Shown here: positions 33,248 to 42,597 of the stretch, piece by piece | Layout of the letters: each line of letters opens with the position of its first letter | How positions within the stretch are numbered: position 1 is the first letter of the stretch | The notes under the pieces: generated by a model | Databases searched by the model: none | The model's input: the letters and a program-made list of their open reading frames with translations, nothing else | What the model was told of the DNA's origin: nothing | DNA from: Streptomyces aquilus | GTDB lineage: Bacteria; Actinomycetota; Actinomycetes; Streptomycetales; Streptomycetaceae | DNA length: 64,000 nucleotides | Assembly: GCF_003955715.1 (NCBI RefSeq) | Contig: NZ_CP034463.1 | Location: forward strand, 8,804,001 to 8,868,000 | Reading direction: 5' to 3' | Position numbers and translations under genes: made by a program

Positions 33248-34589
33248 AGGCCAGCGGTGCCGTCCGCTGCCACGGGTGCAGGTTCTCCAGTTGCTCCGCC
33301 GTCTCCAGCAGCACCGCCTCCGTGCCCGGGCGGCCGACCAGTTGTACGGCGGTGGGGGCGCCGGACGGCAGGGTGCCGAACGGGACCGCCATCGCAGGCC
33401 AGCCGGTGAGGTTCCACGGCGGGGTCATGGGCGAGTAGGTGGTGTTGGCGAGGATGTTGCGGAGCCAGCCGCGCTCGTGCCAGGGCGCCGAGGCGGGGGA
33501 GCGGCGGGCCAGCGCCGGGGTGAGCAGGATGTCGTACTCCTCGAAGAACGGCTCCAGGCGGCGGCGGAGTTCCTCCCGGGCCTTGCCGGTGCCGACACTC
33601 TTCACGAAACGGCGGCCCACCGCCGCGTGCACCCGGGTCCGCCGGGTCAGCAGGGAGCCGTCCAGGCCCTGGGCGTCCTCCGCCGTGCCCGCCGTCCAGT
33701 GGGCGAGCGAGGTGAGGCTCAGCGACATCGGGTACGACGGGTCGGCGCGACGCACCTGGTGGCCGGCCTTCATGAGCACCTCGGCGGCGTCCCGGACCGC
33801 GGCCTTGTAGGGCGCGGTGATCGCGATGCCGGCGAGCGGGCTGCGCAGGGAGACGGCGACCTTGCGCATCCCGGAGTCGGGCGGCCGTACGAACTCGGCG
33901 TCCGCCAGGATGCCCAGCATCAGCCGCGCGTCCTCCACCGTCGTCGCCAGCGGGCCGTTCTCGGACATGCCGAACCAGTCGCCGTCGCTGACGCCCGCCG
34001 GAACCACGCCGTGCCCCGGCTTGATGGTGACGAGGCCGCAGTTGGCCGCCGGGATGCGCAGCGAGCCCATGCCGTCGTTGCCGAGGGCGATCGGGACCAG
34101 GCCGGCGGCGACGGCGGCCGCGCTGCCGCCGGAGGAGCCGCCCGCCGTGCGCGAGGTGTCCCACGGGTTGCGGGCGGTGCCGTGCACGCCCTCGGTCGTA
34201 CCGAAGACACACAGCTCGGGCACGTTCGTCAGGCCCACGACCACCGCGCCCGCGGCACGCAGGCGGGCGACCGTCACATGATCCTGCTCCGACGGTGTGT
34301 CGGGCGTGGCCGCCGAGCCGACGCGCTTGGACTCGCCGCGCACCGCGAGATTGTCCTTGACGGCCACCGGCACCCCGGCGAGGGGCAGTTCGGCCAGGTC
34401 GGCACGGGCGCCCACCTCGTCGGCCTCGGCGAGCGCCGCCTCGGCCCGTACCGTCCGGAAGGCGCCGACGCGGCCGTCGAGCCGCTCGATCCGGGCGAGG
34501 TGCTCGGCCACCACCTCGCGGGGCGTGGCCCGCTTCTCCCGCACGGCGGCGGCGATCTCGGCGGCGCTCCGGCCGGTCCAGCTGGTCAC
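33246..34589 (-). CDS. Amidase-signature hydrolase
   Basis: A 447-aa amidase-signature enzyme. The Ser-cisSer-Lys triad parts are visible: Lys in GVPVAVKDNLAV (about 80), GGSSGGSAAAVAAGLVPIALGNDGMGSLRIPAANCGL containing the two serines (about 155-190). GTG 34589 has GAGGAG six bases ahead. The substrate (an amide such as a fatty or aryl amide, or a peptide end) cannot be told. Its stop lies within the small inverted-repeat segment, so an insertion may have replaced the original end. Confidence 0.9.
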   Translation of the reverse strand: MTSWTGRSAAEIAAAVREKRATPREVVAEHLARIERLDGRVGAFRTVRAEAALAEADEVGARADLAELPLAGVPVAVKDNLAVRGESKRVGSAATPDTPSEQDHVTVARLRAAGAVVVGLTNVPELCVFGTTEGVHGTARNPWDTSRTAGGSSGGSAAAVAAGLVPIALGNDGMGSLRIPAANCGLVTIKPGHGVVPAGVSDGDWFGMSENGPLATTVEDARLMLGILADAEFVRPPDSGMRKVAVSLRSPLAGIAITAPYKAAVRDAAEVLMKAGHQVRRADPSYPMSLSLTSLAHWTAGTAEDAQGLDGSLLTRRTRVHAAVGRRFVKSVGTGKAREELRRRLEPFFEEYDILLTPALARRSPASAPWHERGWLRNILANTTYSPMTPPWNLTGWPAMAVPFGTLPSGAPTAVQLVGRPGTEAVLLETAEQLENLHPWQRTAPLA

Positions 34590-34767
34590 GGGTCTCTCCT
34601 CGTACTGGCGAGTATGTAGGGAGAACTGTGCCCCGGCTCGGTCGCGGAGTCGAGAGGGCGACGCTCTTGGACAATCGCGCCGCTGTTGTTGGACTTTTCG
34701 CGCGACGACTCCCGAAGACCCGCAGGTCATCCGATCAATGGCTCAACTTGGCTGACTCTCAGTCCCA

Positions 34768-34796
34768 TTGACACGTCCTGGGGGTCGTCCAATGAT
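34768..34796 (+). promoter_or_regulatory. Candidate promoter of the GH20-GH29 operon
   Basis: TTGACA (34768-34773), a 17-base spacer and AATGAT (34791-34796) would start transcription near 34803, 20 bases before the GTG at 34824. The -35 box is perfect; the -10 box is weak. No DasR-type palindrome is nearby. Confidence 0.45.
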
Positions 34797-34823
34797 CAGC
34801 CATCCGATGAATTGGAGGGGCGT

Positions 34824-36680
34824 GTGAGTACGTTTCCCAGACGCCGGTTCGTGGGTGTCGCCGCGGCACTGGCCCTGCTCCTGTCGCCTGTTCCGGCCCT
34901 CGCGCGTCAGCAGGCCGAGAAGCCGCCCGTCACCGTCCCGGCCCTCACCGACTGGACCCCGGAGTCCGGCGGTTATGGCTTCGGGCCCGGCGCCCGGCTC
35001 GTCGCGGACAGTCCCGCAGAGATCCGTGTCGCCGACACTCTCGCCGACGATCTGCGGGCGGCCGGGCACGGCACCGTCCCGGTGGTCGGCGGCGCGGCGC
35101 GCACCGGAGACATCGTTGTCGACATCCGGCCGGCCAGGAAGTCGCTCGGCACCGAGGGATACGAACTCCGCGCCGGCAAGCGCCTGTCGGTGACCGGCGC
35201 GACCGAGACCGGCGCCTTCTACGGCACCCGCACCCTCCTGCAACTCCTCGCGCAGGGCGGCCGTGTCCCCGCCGGACGGGCCGTCGACGTACCGCGCTAC
35301 AAGGAGCGGGGCGTCGGCGTCTGCGCCTGCTACATCCACGTCTCCCTGCCCTGGCTGGAGAACCTGGTCCGCGAGATGGCGTACCACAAGCTCAACCAGC
35401 TGCTCCTGGAGCTGAAGGTGAAGAGCGACGCCCATCCCGAGGCCGACACCTGGGGCTACTACACGAAGGACGAGATACGCCGGCTCGTCGCCCTCGGCGA
35501 GAAGTACCATGTCGAGATCGTCCCGGAGATCAACTCCCCGGGCCACATGGACCCGTGGATCGAGAACCGCCCGGACCTCCAGCTCACCGACTCCGACGGT
35601 GCCAGGCAGCCCTCGCGGCTCGACATCACCCAGCCCGCCGCTTTCGCCTACTACACGAGCCTCATCGACGAGTACGCGCAGGTCTTCAAGGCACCGGCCT
35701 GGCACATGGGCGCCGACGAGTACATGCTCGGCTCCGACTTCGCCAAGTATCCGCAGATCCTCAAGTACGCCCAGGACAAGTACGGTTCCGGAGCCACCCC
35801 GCAGGACGCCTTCATCGACTTCGTCAACCGCGTCCACGCCTACGCGGCCGGCAAGGGCAAGAGACTGCGCATCTGGAACGACGGGCTCACCGGCGCCAAC
35901 ACCGTCCCGGTGACGGCGGGCACGACCGTCGAGCACTGGCTGAACGTGGCGACCAGACCCAGCCAACTGATCGCCGCGGGCTACCCGTTGATGAACGCCT
36001 CCTACTCCCTCTACCTCATCCGCGGCGGCTTCCACAGCGACACCGAGGGCCTGTACGACCAGAGTTGGGACCCGCGCAGCTTCGAGGGCGAGAAGCTCGC
36101 CTCCGCCCAGGGCGTCACCGGCGCGAAGATCAGCCTGTGGCCGGACAACGGGCGCGGCGAGACCGAGAACGAGGTCGCCGTACGACTCTGGCCCGCCCTG
36201 CGCCACATCGCCCAGGCCACCTGGGGCGACCCGCACCCGGACGCCACGTACGCCGAGTTCGCCGCGCGCGGCACAGCCGTGGGGCACGCGCCCGGACGGC
36301 GGGACCTGACCTCGGTGCCGGTGCCGGACGGGTCGTACACCTTCAGGACCGGCGGCGTCACCTTCGACGCCCACCTCGCGCGCACCGCGGACGGCTATGT
36401 CACCCTGCGCGGCCCGTCCGGCTGCCTGGCGGTGAGCGGCGGCAAGCTCACCCTCAACGTGCCGCTCCAGCCGGGCGTCCAGGCGACCTGGGACAGCTGC
36501 GCCGCCTCGAACACCTTGCAGCGCTGGCAGGTGCAGGAGACCGCGGGCGGATACCGCCTCGTCAACGTCATCACGCAGATGGCGATGAGCGCGACCGGCG
36601 ACGGCCGGATCGTGCAGTACCCGCCCGACCAGCACCCGCCCGCCGTATGGCAGTTGACCCGAGGAGCCCACACCTCATGA
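34824..36680 (+). CDS. Exported GH20 beta-N-acetylhexosaminidase
   Basis: A 618-aa enzyme removing terminal beta-GlcNAc/GalNAc. Signal peptide: FPRRRFVGVAAALALLLSPVPALA, possibly Tat. Then an N-terminal GH20b domain (about 40-165) and the TIM barrel (VGVCACYIHVSLPWLENLVREMAYHKLNQLLLELK, EIVPEINSPGHM). The catalytic pair D298-E299 is in HMGADEYM, where GH20 usually has HxGGDE; one Gly is replaced by Ala. The final 125 residues (PDGSYTFRTGG, LQRWQVQE, VWQLTR) resemble a ricin-type carbohydrate-binding domain. GTG 34824 follows GGAGGGG. It shares ATGA with the fucosidase gene. Confidence 0.92.
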   Translation: MSTFPRRRFVGVAAALALLLSPVPALARQQAEKPPVTVPALTDWTPESGGYGFGPGARLVADSPAEIRVADTLADDLRAAGHGTVPVVGGAARTGDIVVDIRPARKSLGTEGYELRAGKRLSVTGATETGAFYGTRTLLQLLAQGGRVPAGRAVDVPRYKERGVGVCACYIHVSLPWLENLVREMAYHKLNQLLLELKVKSDAHPEADTWGYYTKDEIRRLVALGEKYHVEIVPEINSPGHMDPWIENRPDLQLTDSDGARQPSRLDITQPAAFAYYTSLIDEYAQVFKAPAWHMGADEYMLGSDFAKYPQILKYAQDKYGSGATPQDAFIDFVNRVHAYAAGKGKRLRIWNDGLTGANTVPVTAGTTVEHWLNVATRPSQLIAAGYPLMNASYSLYLIRGGFHSDTEGLYDQSWDPRSFEGEKLASAQGVTGAKISLWPDNGRGETENEVAVRLWPALRHIAQATWGDPHPDATYAEFAARGTAVGHAPGRRDLTSVPVPDGSYTFRTGGVTFDAHLARTADGYVTLRGPSGCLAVSGGKLTLNVPLQPGVQATWDSCAASNTLQRWQVQETAGGYRLVNVITQMAMSATGDGRIVQYPPDQHPPAVWQLTRGAHTS

Positions 36681-38221
36681 CCGTCTCCAGACGCACCTTC
36701 GTCGCCGGCTCGGTCTCCGCCCTCGTCGCCACCGGCCTCACCACCGTCTCGGCGCACGGCACCCCACTGCCGGCCGAGCCCGCGTACCGCATCCCCGTCG
36801 GCCGTGACGACACCCCCGACGAGCTCGTCCGCAAGGCCTCCCAAGTCCGGCCCACCGCACGGCAGATCGCCTGGCAGCAGCTGGAACGCACCGCCTTCCT
36901 GCACTTCGGGGTCAACACCTTCACCGGCCTGGAATGGGGCACGGGGGACGAGGACCCCGACGTCTTCCAGCCCACCGGCCTCGACACCGACCAGTGGGCC
37001 AGAGCCCTGCGCGACGGCGGCTTCAGGCTCGCCATCCTCACCGTCAAGCACCACGACGGCTTCGTCCTCTACCCGTCCCGCTACACCGGCCACACCGTCG
37101 CTTCGAGCAGTTGGCGGGACGGGCGGGGCGACGTGCTGCGGTCGTTCGCCGACTCGATGCGCCGGTACGGGGTCAAGGTCGGCGTCTACATCTCGCCCGC
37201 CGACGAGAACCAGTACCTGCACGGCGTCTACGCCAACGGCAGCGCCCGCGCCACCCGTACCGTCCCCACGCTCGTCGACGGCGACGACCGCACACCTGCG
37301 GCGACCTACACGCTGGACGCCACCGACTACGGCGCCCACATGCTCAACCAGCTCTACGAGGTCCTCACCGAGTACGGCCCGGTCGACGAGGTGTGGTTCG
37401 ACGGCGCCCAGGGCCACATCCCGCCGGACAAGGTGGAGAGCTACGACTGGGACAGCTGGTACACCCTGGTCCGTGCCCTCGCCCCGGACGCGGCGATCGC
37501 CGTCACCGGCCCCGACCTGCGCTGGGTCGGCAACGAGAGCGGGCTGGCCCGTGAGGACGAGTGGAGTGTCGTCCCGGTGAAGGAGAACCAGTACGGGCGC
37601 ACCGACTGGGCGCTGTCCTACGACACGCCGGACGAGGGCAGCCGGGCCGCGCTGGTCGCCGCCCAGCCGACGACGGACTACCTCCAGTGGTGGCCCGCGG
37701 AGTGCGATGTGTCCATCCGGGACGGCTGGTTCTACCACCCCGACCAACAGCCCAAGAGCGTCCAGCAGTTGACGGACATCTACTTCGGGTCCGTCGGCCG
37801 CAACGCGGTGCTCCTGCTCAACGTCCCGCCGGACACGGACGGGTTGCTGCCCGCCGCCGATGTGACCCGGCTGCGTGAGTTCCGGGAGCGGATCGACCGG
37901 GAACTTCCGGAGGATCTGGCACGGGGCGCCCGCACGACCACTTCGGACGGCGTGGTGACCGTCGACCTCGGTGCCGCCCGCGCCGTTGACCGGGTCCGGC
38001 TGGCGGAGGACATCCGGCACGGTCAGCAGATCGAGGGCTTCGTGGTGGAGGCGTACCGCGACGGCGGCTGGCGGGAGGTCGTGACGGCCGGAACGGTCGG
38101 GGCGAGCCGGATTCTGCTGCTGCCGGCTGCGGTTCGGGCGCGACGGTGGCGGCTGAGGGTCACCGCGGCCCGGGGCGCGGTGCACGTGGCGGCGTTCGGG
38201 CTGTACAAGTCGCGAGGCTGA
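36677..38221 (+). CDS. Exported GH29 alpha-L-fucosidase
   Basis: A 514-aa enzyme that releases L-fucose from glycans. Tat signal SRRTFVAGSVSALVATGL at the start. The barrel has FLHFGVNTFTGLEWG, AILTVKHHDGFVLYPS (two conserved His) and YGPVDEVWFDGA, where D242 is the expected nucleophile. VVPVKENQYGR and WWPAECDVSIRDGWFYH are typical of the GH29B-like subgroup (alpha-1,3/1,4-linked), though linkage preference is inferred. The last 110 residues form a beta-rich domain like F5/8-type. ATG 36677 overlaps the GH20 stop. Released fucose could feed the fucose pathways at both ends of the window. Confidence 0.92.
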   Translation: MTVSRRTFVAGSVSALVATGLTTVSAHGTPLPAEPAYRIPVGRDDTPDELVRKASQVRPTARQIAWQQLERTAFLHFGVNTFTGLEWGTGDEDPDVFQPTGLDTDQWARALRDGGFRLAILTVKHHDGFVLYPSRYTGHTVASSSWRDGRGDVLRSFADSMRRYGVKVGVYISPADENQYLHGVYANGSARATRTVPTLVDGDDRTPAATYTLDATDYGAHMLNQLYEVLTEYGPVDEVWFDGAQGHIPPDKVESYDWDSWYTLVRALAPDAAIAVTGPDLRWVGNESGLAREDEWSVVPVKENQYGRTDWALSYDTPDEGSRAALVAAQPTTDYLQWWPAECDVSIRDGWFYHPDQQPKSVQQLTDIYFGSVGRNAVLLLNVPPDTDGLLPAADVTRLREFRERIDRELPEDLARGARTTTSDGVVTVDLGAARAVDRVRLAEDIRHGQQIEGFVVEAYRDGGWREVVTAGTVGASRILLLPAAVRARRWRLRVTAARGAVHVAAFGLYKSRG

Positions 38222-38276
38222 GGAGGTAGTTGAGCGGGACGATCACCGGAACGCCGGCGATCTCGGGACCGCCCCG

Positions 38277-39323
38277 TCAGGGCTCCCGGGCCGCGCCCGT
38301 GCTGCCCCGTTCGATCAGTTGCGGTACCGGCACCCGTACGGTCCGTGCCGGGCCGCCGTCCAGGAGTGCGGTCAGTTCTCCGGCCGCCGTGCGGCCGAAC
38401 TCGACGCTGTCCCGGGACAGTGCGGACAGCCACGGCTTGACCATGCGGCACAGCGCCGAGTCCTCCCACGAGACCACGGACACGTCCGCCGGCACGGACC
38501 GGCCCAGTTCGGTCGCGGCGGCGGCGCCGGCGACGGCCATCACGTCGTTGTCGTAGATCAGCGCGGTCGGCGGGTCGGCGGACTCCAGGACCCGGCGGGT
38601 GACGGCGGCGCCCTCGGCGTCGGAGTAGTCGGTGGTCACCGACCGCACCCCGGTGAGGCCGCGCCGCTCGGCCTCGGCGCGCAGGGTGCGGATACGGCGC
38701 TCGGTGTGGGCGAGGCCGGGCAGGCCCGCGATGTGCACGATCCGGCGGTGGCCGAGGGCGTAGAGCCCGTCCACCACCGAGGCCATCGCGCCCGCGTCGT
38801 CCGCCCACACCGTCGACAGACCGGGGTGGCGTTCGTCGGGCGCGCCGCCGATCACCACGGCGGGCAGGCCGAGTTCGTCGAGGAGGTCGGGGCGCGGGTC
38901 GGCGGTGCGCGGGTCGACCACCAGGACCCCGTCCACCCGGTGCTCGGCCCACCAGCGCCGGTAGACCGCGCACTCGTCGGCGATGTCCTCCACCACCTGG
39001 AAGAGCAGCCCGAGATGGCGTTCCGCGAGCACCTCCTGGATGCCCGAGACGAGTTGGAGGAAGAACGAGTCCACGCCGAGTGTGTCCGCGGGGCGGGCGA
39101 GCACGAAGCCGACCGTGGCCGCGCCCTCGCCGGACAGGGCGCGGGCCGCCGTGCTGGGCCGCCAGCCCAGTTCCTCGGCCACCTGCCGCACCCGGTCGCG
39201 GGTGTCCTCGGAGACCCCGGGCCGGCCGTTCAGGGCGAAGGAGACCGCGCTCTGGGAGACGCCGGCATGCCGCGCGATGTCCTTCATCGTGGGCCGGCGG
39301 GCCGGTGAGCGCTTGCCTGACAA
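38277..39323 (-). CDS. LacI-family repressor of the glycan locus
   Basis: A 348-aa regulator. The HTH is RPTMKDIARHAGVSQSAVSFALNGRPGVSEDTRDRVRQVAEELGW with the hinge helix STAARALSG, followed by the periplasmic-binding-type sensor (about 70-345). I place the start at TTG 39323, five bases after GGGGAAG, because the ATG at 39362 lacks a ribosome site and would lie next to the operator. The gene is divergent from the importer operon at 39534, so it is the likely repressor, with a glycan-derived sugar as inducer. Confidence 0.88.
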   Translation of the reverse strand: MSGKRSPARRPTMKDIARHAGVSQSAVSFALNGRPGVSEDTRDRVRQVAEELGWRPSTAARALSGEGAATVGFVLARPADTLGVDSFFLQLVSGIQEVLAERHLGLLFQVVEDIADECAVYRRWWAEHRVDGVLVVDPRTADPRPDLLDELGLPAVVIGGAPDERHPGLSTVWADDAGAMASVVDGLYALGHRRIVHIAGLPGLAHTERRIRTLRAEAERRGLTGVRSVTTDYSDAEGAAVTRRVLESADPPTALIYDNDVMAVAGAAAATELGRSVPADVSVVSWEDSALCRMVKPWLSALSRDSVEFGRTAAGELTALLDGGPARTVRVPVPQLIERGSTGAAREP

Positions 39324-39364
39324 CGTGCTTCCCCATTCCTGCGAAGGATTTCGCGCCAGCATGC

Positions 39365-39420
39365 ACTAATGCGGTTCAGCACTCAAGTAGCTAAACCGCA
39401 TTAGTCACTAATGAGATTAG
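39365..39420. promoter_or_regulatory. Operator cluster for the LacI-type regulator
   Basis: ACTAATGCGGTT (39365-39376) and AACCGCATTAGT (39394-39405) are perfect 12-base inverted arms around 17 bases. Immediately after, CTAAT-GAG-ATTAG (39408-39420) is a second palindrome using the same CTAAT/ATTAG half-site. The region lies between the divergent repressor and importer genes, so repressor dimers or a tetramer could control both. Confidence 0.7.
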
Positions 39421-39533
39421 CCCTGTGCGAGTTATTGACGGGCCCTCCGCGGGGCGTGCAGGGTCTGCGTCGTCGGCCGACCCACCGACCCGACTCCGCC
39501 GCACCGACCCGTTGCCCAAGGAGGCCGTTCGCC

Positions 39534-40823
39534 GTGCCCGTTTCCCGCAGAGCCCTGGTCGCCGCCGCCGTCTGTCTCGTCCTGCCGCTGAGCGCCTGCG
39601 GCTCCGGAGGCGACGACGGAGGCTCGACCGACGCCTCCGGCAAGGTCGAGGGCGACATCATCTTCCAGACCTGGAACCTCAGGGCCAATTTCAAGCCGTA
39701 TTTCGAAGGGCTGATCGCCGACTTCGAGAAGAAGTACCCCGGCACCAAGGTCAAGTGGGTGGACCAGCCCGCCGAGGGCTACGCCGACAAGATCAGCGCC
39801 GACGCCGCCGGCGGCACCCTGCCCGACGTCGTCAACGTCTCCCCGGACCTCGTCGCCCCGCTCGCCAAGGCCGGCCTCGCGCTCGACCTCGACAAGGCGG
39901 CCGGGCAGTACCGGAAGGAGTATCTGGAGGGGGCGTGGGCCAGCCACCGGATACCGGGCATGACCGGCACGTACGCCTTCCCCTGGTACCTGAACACCGG
40001 GCCGCTGTTCTACAACAAGTCCCTGTTCAAGAAGGCGGGCCTCGACCCCGACCAGCCGCCGAAGACGTACGACGAACTCTTCGCCGACGCCCTCCGGATC
40101 GCCGAGAACAGCGACGGCGAGGTCTCCACCCTCGCCAACGTCCCCACCATCGAGGACTTCGGCCGCTACGGCGTCGAGCTCATGAACCCGGCCGGCACCG
40201 CCTTCGCCTTCAACGACGCGAAGGGCGTCGAACTCCTCACGAAGTACAAGGAGTTGTACGACGCCAAGGCCCTCGACCCGCAGGCGCTGACCGCCACCCC
40301 CGAATCGTCCGGCAAGAAGTTCCTCACCGAGGCCGTCGCCATGAACCCGGGCAGCGCCCTCGACCTCGGCAACTTCAAGAAGCAGGCGCCCAACCTGTAC
40401 AAGAACATCGGCATCACCGACCAGATCACCAGCACCGGCCACGTCAACATGTACGTGATGGGCGTGATGGTGAACGCCCAGAGCAAGAGGAAGCCCGCCG
40501 CGGTCGCCTTCGCGCACTACGTCACCGACGCCGCGCACCAGATGTCCTTCGCCAAGCAGGTCGCCATCTTCCCGAGCACCGCCGGCTCCCTGGACGACCC
40601 GTACTTCACCGAGGAGGACGGGACCGACGAGACGCGGGTGCGCGTGGCCGCCGCCAAGTCGCTGAAGAACGCGGTCAATTACACGCCGGTGCTGTTCAGC
40701 GAGCAGATGAAGACGGCGCTGCGCAACGAGGTCGCCAAGGCGTTGCAGGGCAAGGAGAGCCCGAAGGAAGCTCTCGACAACGCTGTCAAGGCCTGCGACA
40801 CGCTGCTCCGGCAGCAGGGCTAG
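39534..40823 (+). CDS. Glycan-binding lipoprotein of ABC importer
   Basis: A 429-aa family-1 binding protein. Signal and lipobox: VSRRALVAAAVCLVLPLSAC, lipidated Cys at about 21. The mature part has IIFQTWNLRANFKPYFEGLIADFEKKYPGTKVKWVD and GTYAFPWYLNTGPLFYNKSLFKKAG, the family core. GTG 39534 has AAGGAGG nine bases upstream. It opens the plus-strand operon and probably captures the oligomannose product of the GH85 enzyme, by context. Confidence 0.92.
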   Translation: MPVSRRALVAAAVCLVLPLSACGSGGDDGGSTDASGKVEGDIIFQTWNLRANFKPYFEGLIADFEKKYPGTKVKWVDQPAEGYADKISADAAGGTLPDVVNVSPDLVAPLAKAGLALDLDKAAGQYRKEYLEGAWASHRIPGMTGTYAFPWYLNTGPLFYNKSLFKKAGLDPDQPPKTYDELFADALRIAENSDGEVSTLANVPTIEDFGRYGVELMNPAGTAFAFNDAKGVELLTKYKELYDAKALDPQALTATPESSGKKFLTEAVAMNPGSALDLGNFKKQAPNLYKNIGITDQITSTGHVNMYVMGVMVNAQSKRKPAAVAFAHYVTDAAHQMSFAKQVAIFPSTAGSLDDPYFTEEDGTDETRVRVAAAKSLKNAVNYTPVLFSEQMKTALRNEVAKALQGKESPKEALDNAVKACDTLLRQQG

Positions 40824-40825
40824 TC

Positions 40826-41737
40826 ATGCTGATGCCGTCGACCGGGCCCCGGACACGTGCGGTGCGTGTCCGGCGCCAACTGCCCACCAGCCCCTGGCTG
40901 TTCGCCGCGCCCGGACTGCTGGTCATCGGCGCGTTCATCCTGTACCCGTTCGTGTCGACCCTGGTGAACGCCTTCACCGACCGACGCACCCTGATCCCCG
41001 GCGAGTTCGTCGGGCTCGCCAACTTCCGCGAGCTGCTGCACGACGACATGTTCTGGATCGGGCTGCGCAACAGCGCGCTGTACGTCCTCGGAGTCGTCCC
41101 CGCCCTCGTGATCCTGCCGCTGCTGCTCGCCCTGCTCGTGCAGAAGAACATCCCCGGCATCACCTTCTTCCGGTCCGCCTTCTACACCCCGGTCGTCGCC
41201 TCGATCGTCGTGGTCGGCCTGATCTGGGTGTGGCTCCTCGACGAACGCGGCCTGGTCAACTCGCTGTTGGAGACGATCGGCGTGGGCCGCGTCGGCTTCC
41301 TGAGCGACCAGTGGCTGCTCCTGATGAGCGCGATGGCCGTCACGGTCTGGAAGGGCCTCGGCTACTACATGATCATTTATCTGGCGGCGCTGGCGAACGT
41401 CCCGCGCGAACTCCACGAGGCCGCGGCCGTGGACGGGGCCGGTGCCGTGCGCCGCTTCGTCACGGTGACCGTGCCGGCCGTCCGCTCGACCATGGCCCTG
41501 GTCGGGGCGCTGTCCTCGGTCGCCGCCTTCAAGGTGTTCTCCGAGGTGTACCTGATGGCGGGCCCGAGCGGCGGCCCGGCGGGCGAGGACACCACGCTCG
41601 TGATGCTCGTCCAGCGCACCGGCACCGGACTGACCGGACGCGTCGGCTACGCCTCCGCGATCTCCGTCGTCGTCTTCGTCGTCACCGTCGCGCTGATGCT
41701 GCTCGTGCTGCGGGCCGACCGCAGGAGCGAGTCATGA
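40826..41737 (+). CDS. Glycan ABC importer permease (MalF type)
   Basis: A 303-aa membrane protein with six helices (SPWLFAAPGLLVIGAFILYPFVSTL first) and the EAA loop EAAAVDGAGAVRRFVTVTVPAVRS. It begins three bases after the binding-protein stop and overlaps the next gene by ATGA. A second ATG at 40832 is possible. No dedicated ATPase gene is in the operon. Confidence 0.92.
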   Translation: MLMPSTGPRTRAVRVRRQLPTSPWLFAAPGLLVIGAFILYPFVSTLVNAFTDRRTLIPGEFVGLANFRELLHDDMFWIGLRNSALYVLGVVPALVILPLLLALLVQKNIPGITFFRSAFYTPVVASIVVVGLIWVWLLDERGLVNSLLETIGVGRVGFLSDQWLLLMSAMAVTVWKGLGYYMIIYLAALANVPRELHEAAAVDGAGAVRRFVTVTVPAVRSTMALVGALSSVAAFKVFSEVYLMAGPSGGPAGEDTTLVMLVQRTGTGLTGRVGYASAISVVVFVVTVALMLLVLRADRRSES

Positions 41738-42564
41738 CCCGAGTACGCACAGGGGAGCTGGTCCTCCGGTACGTGCTGCTGCTCGCCGTACTCGCCCTGA
41801 CCGTGGGCCCGTTCCTGTGGCAGCTGGCGACCTCCCTCAAGGGCCCCACCGAGGACATCTACAGCTCCCCGCCGACCTTCCTGCCCCGGCACCCCACCCT
41901 GCACAACTACGCACGGGTCTCGGAGACCATTCCCGTCTGGGACTACGCGTTCAACTCCCTGAAGGTCGCCACCGCCAACGTCGTCACCAACTGCGTCGGC
42001 GCCGCCCTCGCCGGGTACGCCCTGGCCCGCCTGCGCTACCGGGGCCGCCGGGTCGCCACCCTCGCCTTCGTCCTGGCGATGCTCGTGCCGGTGGAGGGCA
42101 TCATCATCGCCCAGTTCACGACCATGCGGGAGCTCGGCCTGAACAACACCCTGATCGGGGTGGTGCTGCCGGGCTGCATCGGCGCGATGAACGTCCTGCT
42201 GATGCGCAACGCCTTCCTCAACCTGCCGTACGAGATCGAGGAGGCCGCCTACGTCGACGGCGCCAACGTGTGGCAGCGGTTCCTGCGGATCGCGGTCCCC
42301 TCGGTCAAGGGCACGCTCGCCGTCGTCGCGATCTTCGCCTTCATGGGCGCCTGGGACGACTTCCTGTGGCCGCTCATCGTGCTGAGCGACCCGTCCAAGT
42401 TCACGCTCACCATCGGCCTCAACTATCTGCACGGCACCTTCGCCAACGACGAACGCCTCGTCGCCGCGGGCACGGTCATCGCCGTGGCCCCGCTGATCGC
42501 CCTCTTCGCCTGCCTCCAGCGGTACTTCTTCCGCGGGGTGGGGGAGGGCGCGGTCAAGGGCTGA
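41734..42564 (+). CDS. Glycan ABC importer permease (MalG type)
   Basis: A 276-aa membrane protein, partner of the preceding permease. LVLRYVLLLAVLALTVGPFLWQLATSLKGPTEDIY is the first helix and the standard MalG loop, and EEAAYVDGANVWQRFLRIAVPSVKG is the EAA loop that contacts the ATPase. ATG 41734 overlaps the upstream stop. GH5 follows after 33 bases. Confidence 0.92.
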   Translation: MTRVRTGELVLRYVLLLAVLALTVGPFLWQLATSLKGPTEDIYSSPPTFLPRHPTLHNYARVSETIPVWDYAFNSLKVATANVVTNCVGAALAGYALARLRYRGRRVATLAFVLAMLVPVEGIIIAQFTTMRELGLNNTLIGVVLPGCIGAMNVLLMRNAFLNLPYEIEEAAYVDGANVWQRFLRIAVPSVKGTLAVVAIFAFMGAWDDFLWPLIVLSDPSKFTLTIGLNYLHGTFANDERLVAAGTVIAVAPLIALFACLQRYFFRGVGEGAVKG

Positions 42565-42597
42565 CCCGACTCCGGTACCTCCGTCCCAAGGACCCGC

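Noticed and set aside
33084..34619. Long plus-strand frame opposite the amidase
   Set aside because: Only the first 27 codons resemble SMI1/KNR4; the rest is antisense to the amidase.
34590..34823. DasR (dre) operator before the hexosaminidase
   Set aside because: No ACTGGTCTAGACCAGT-like palindrome is present.
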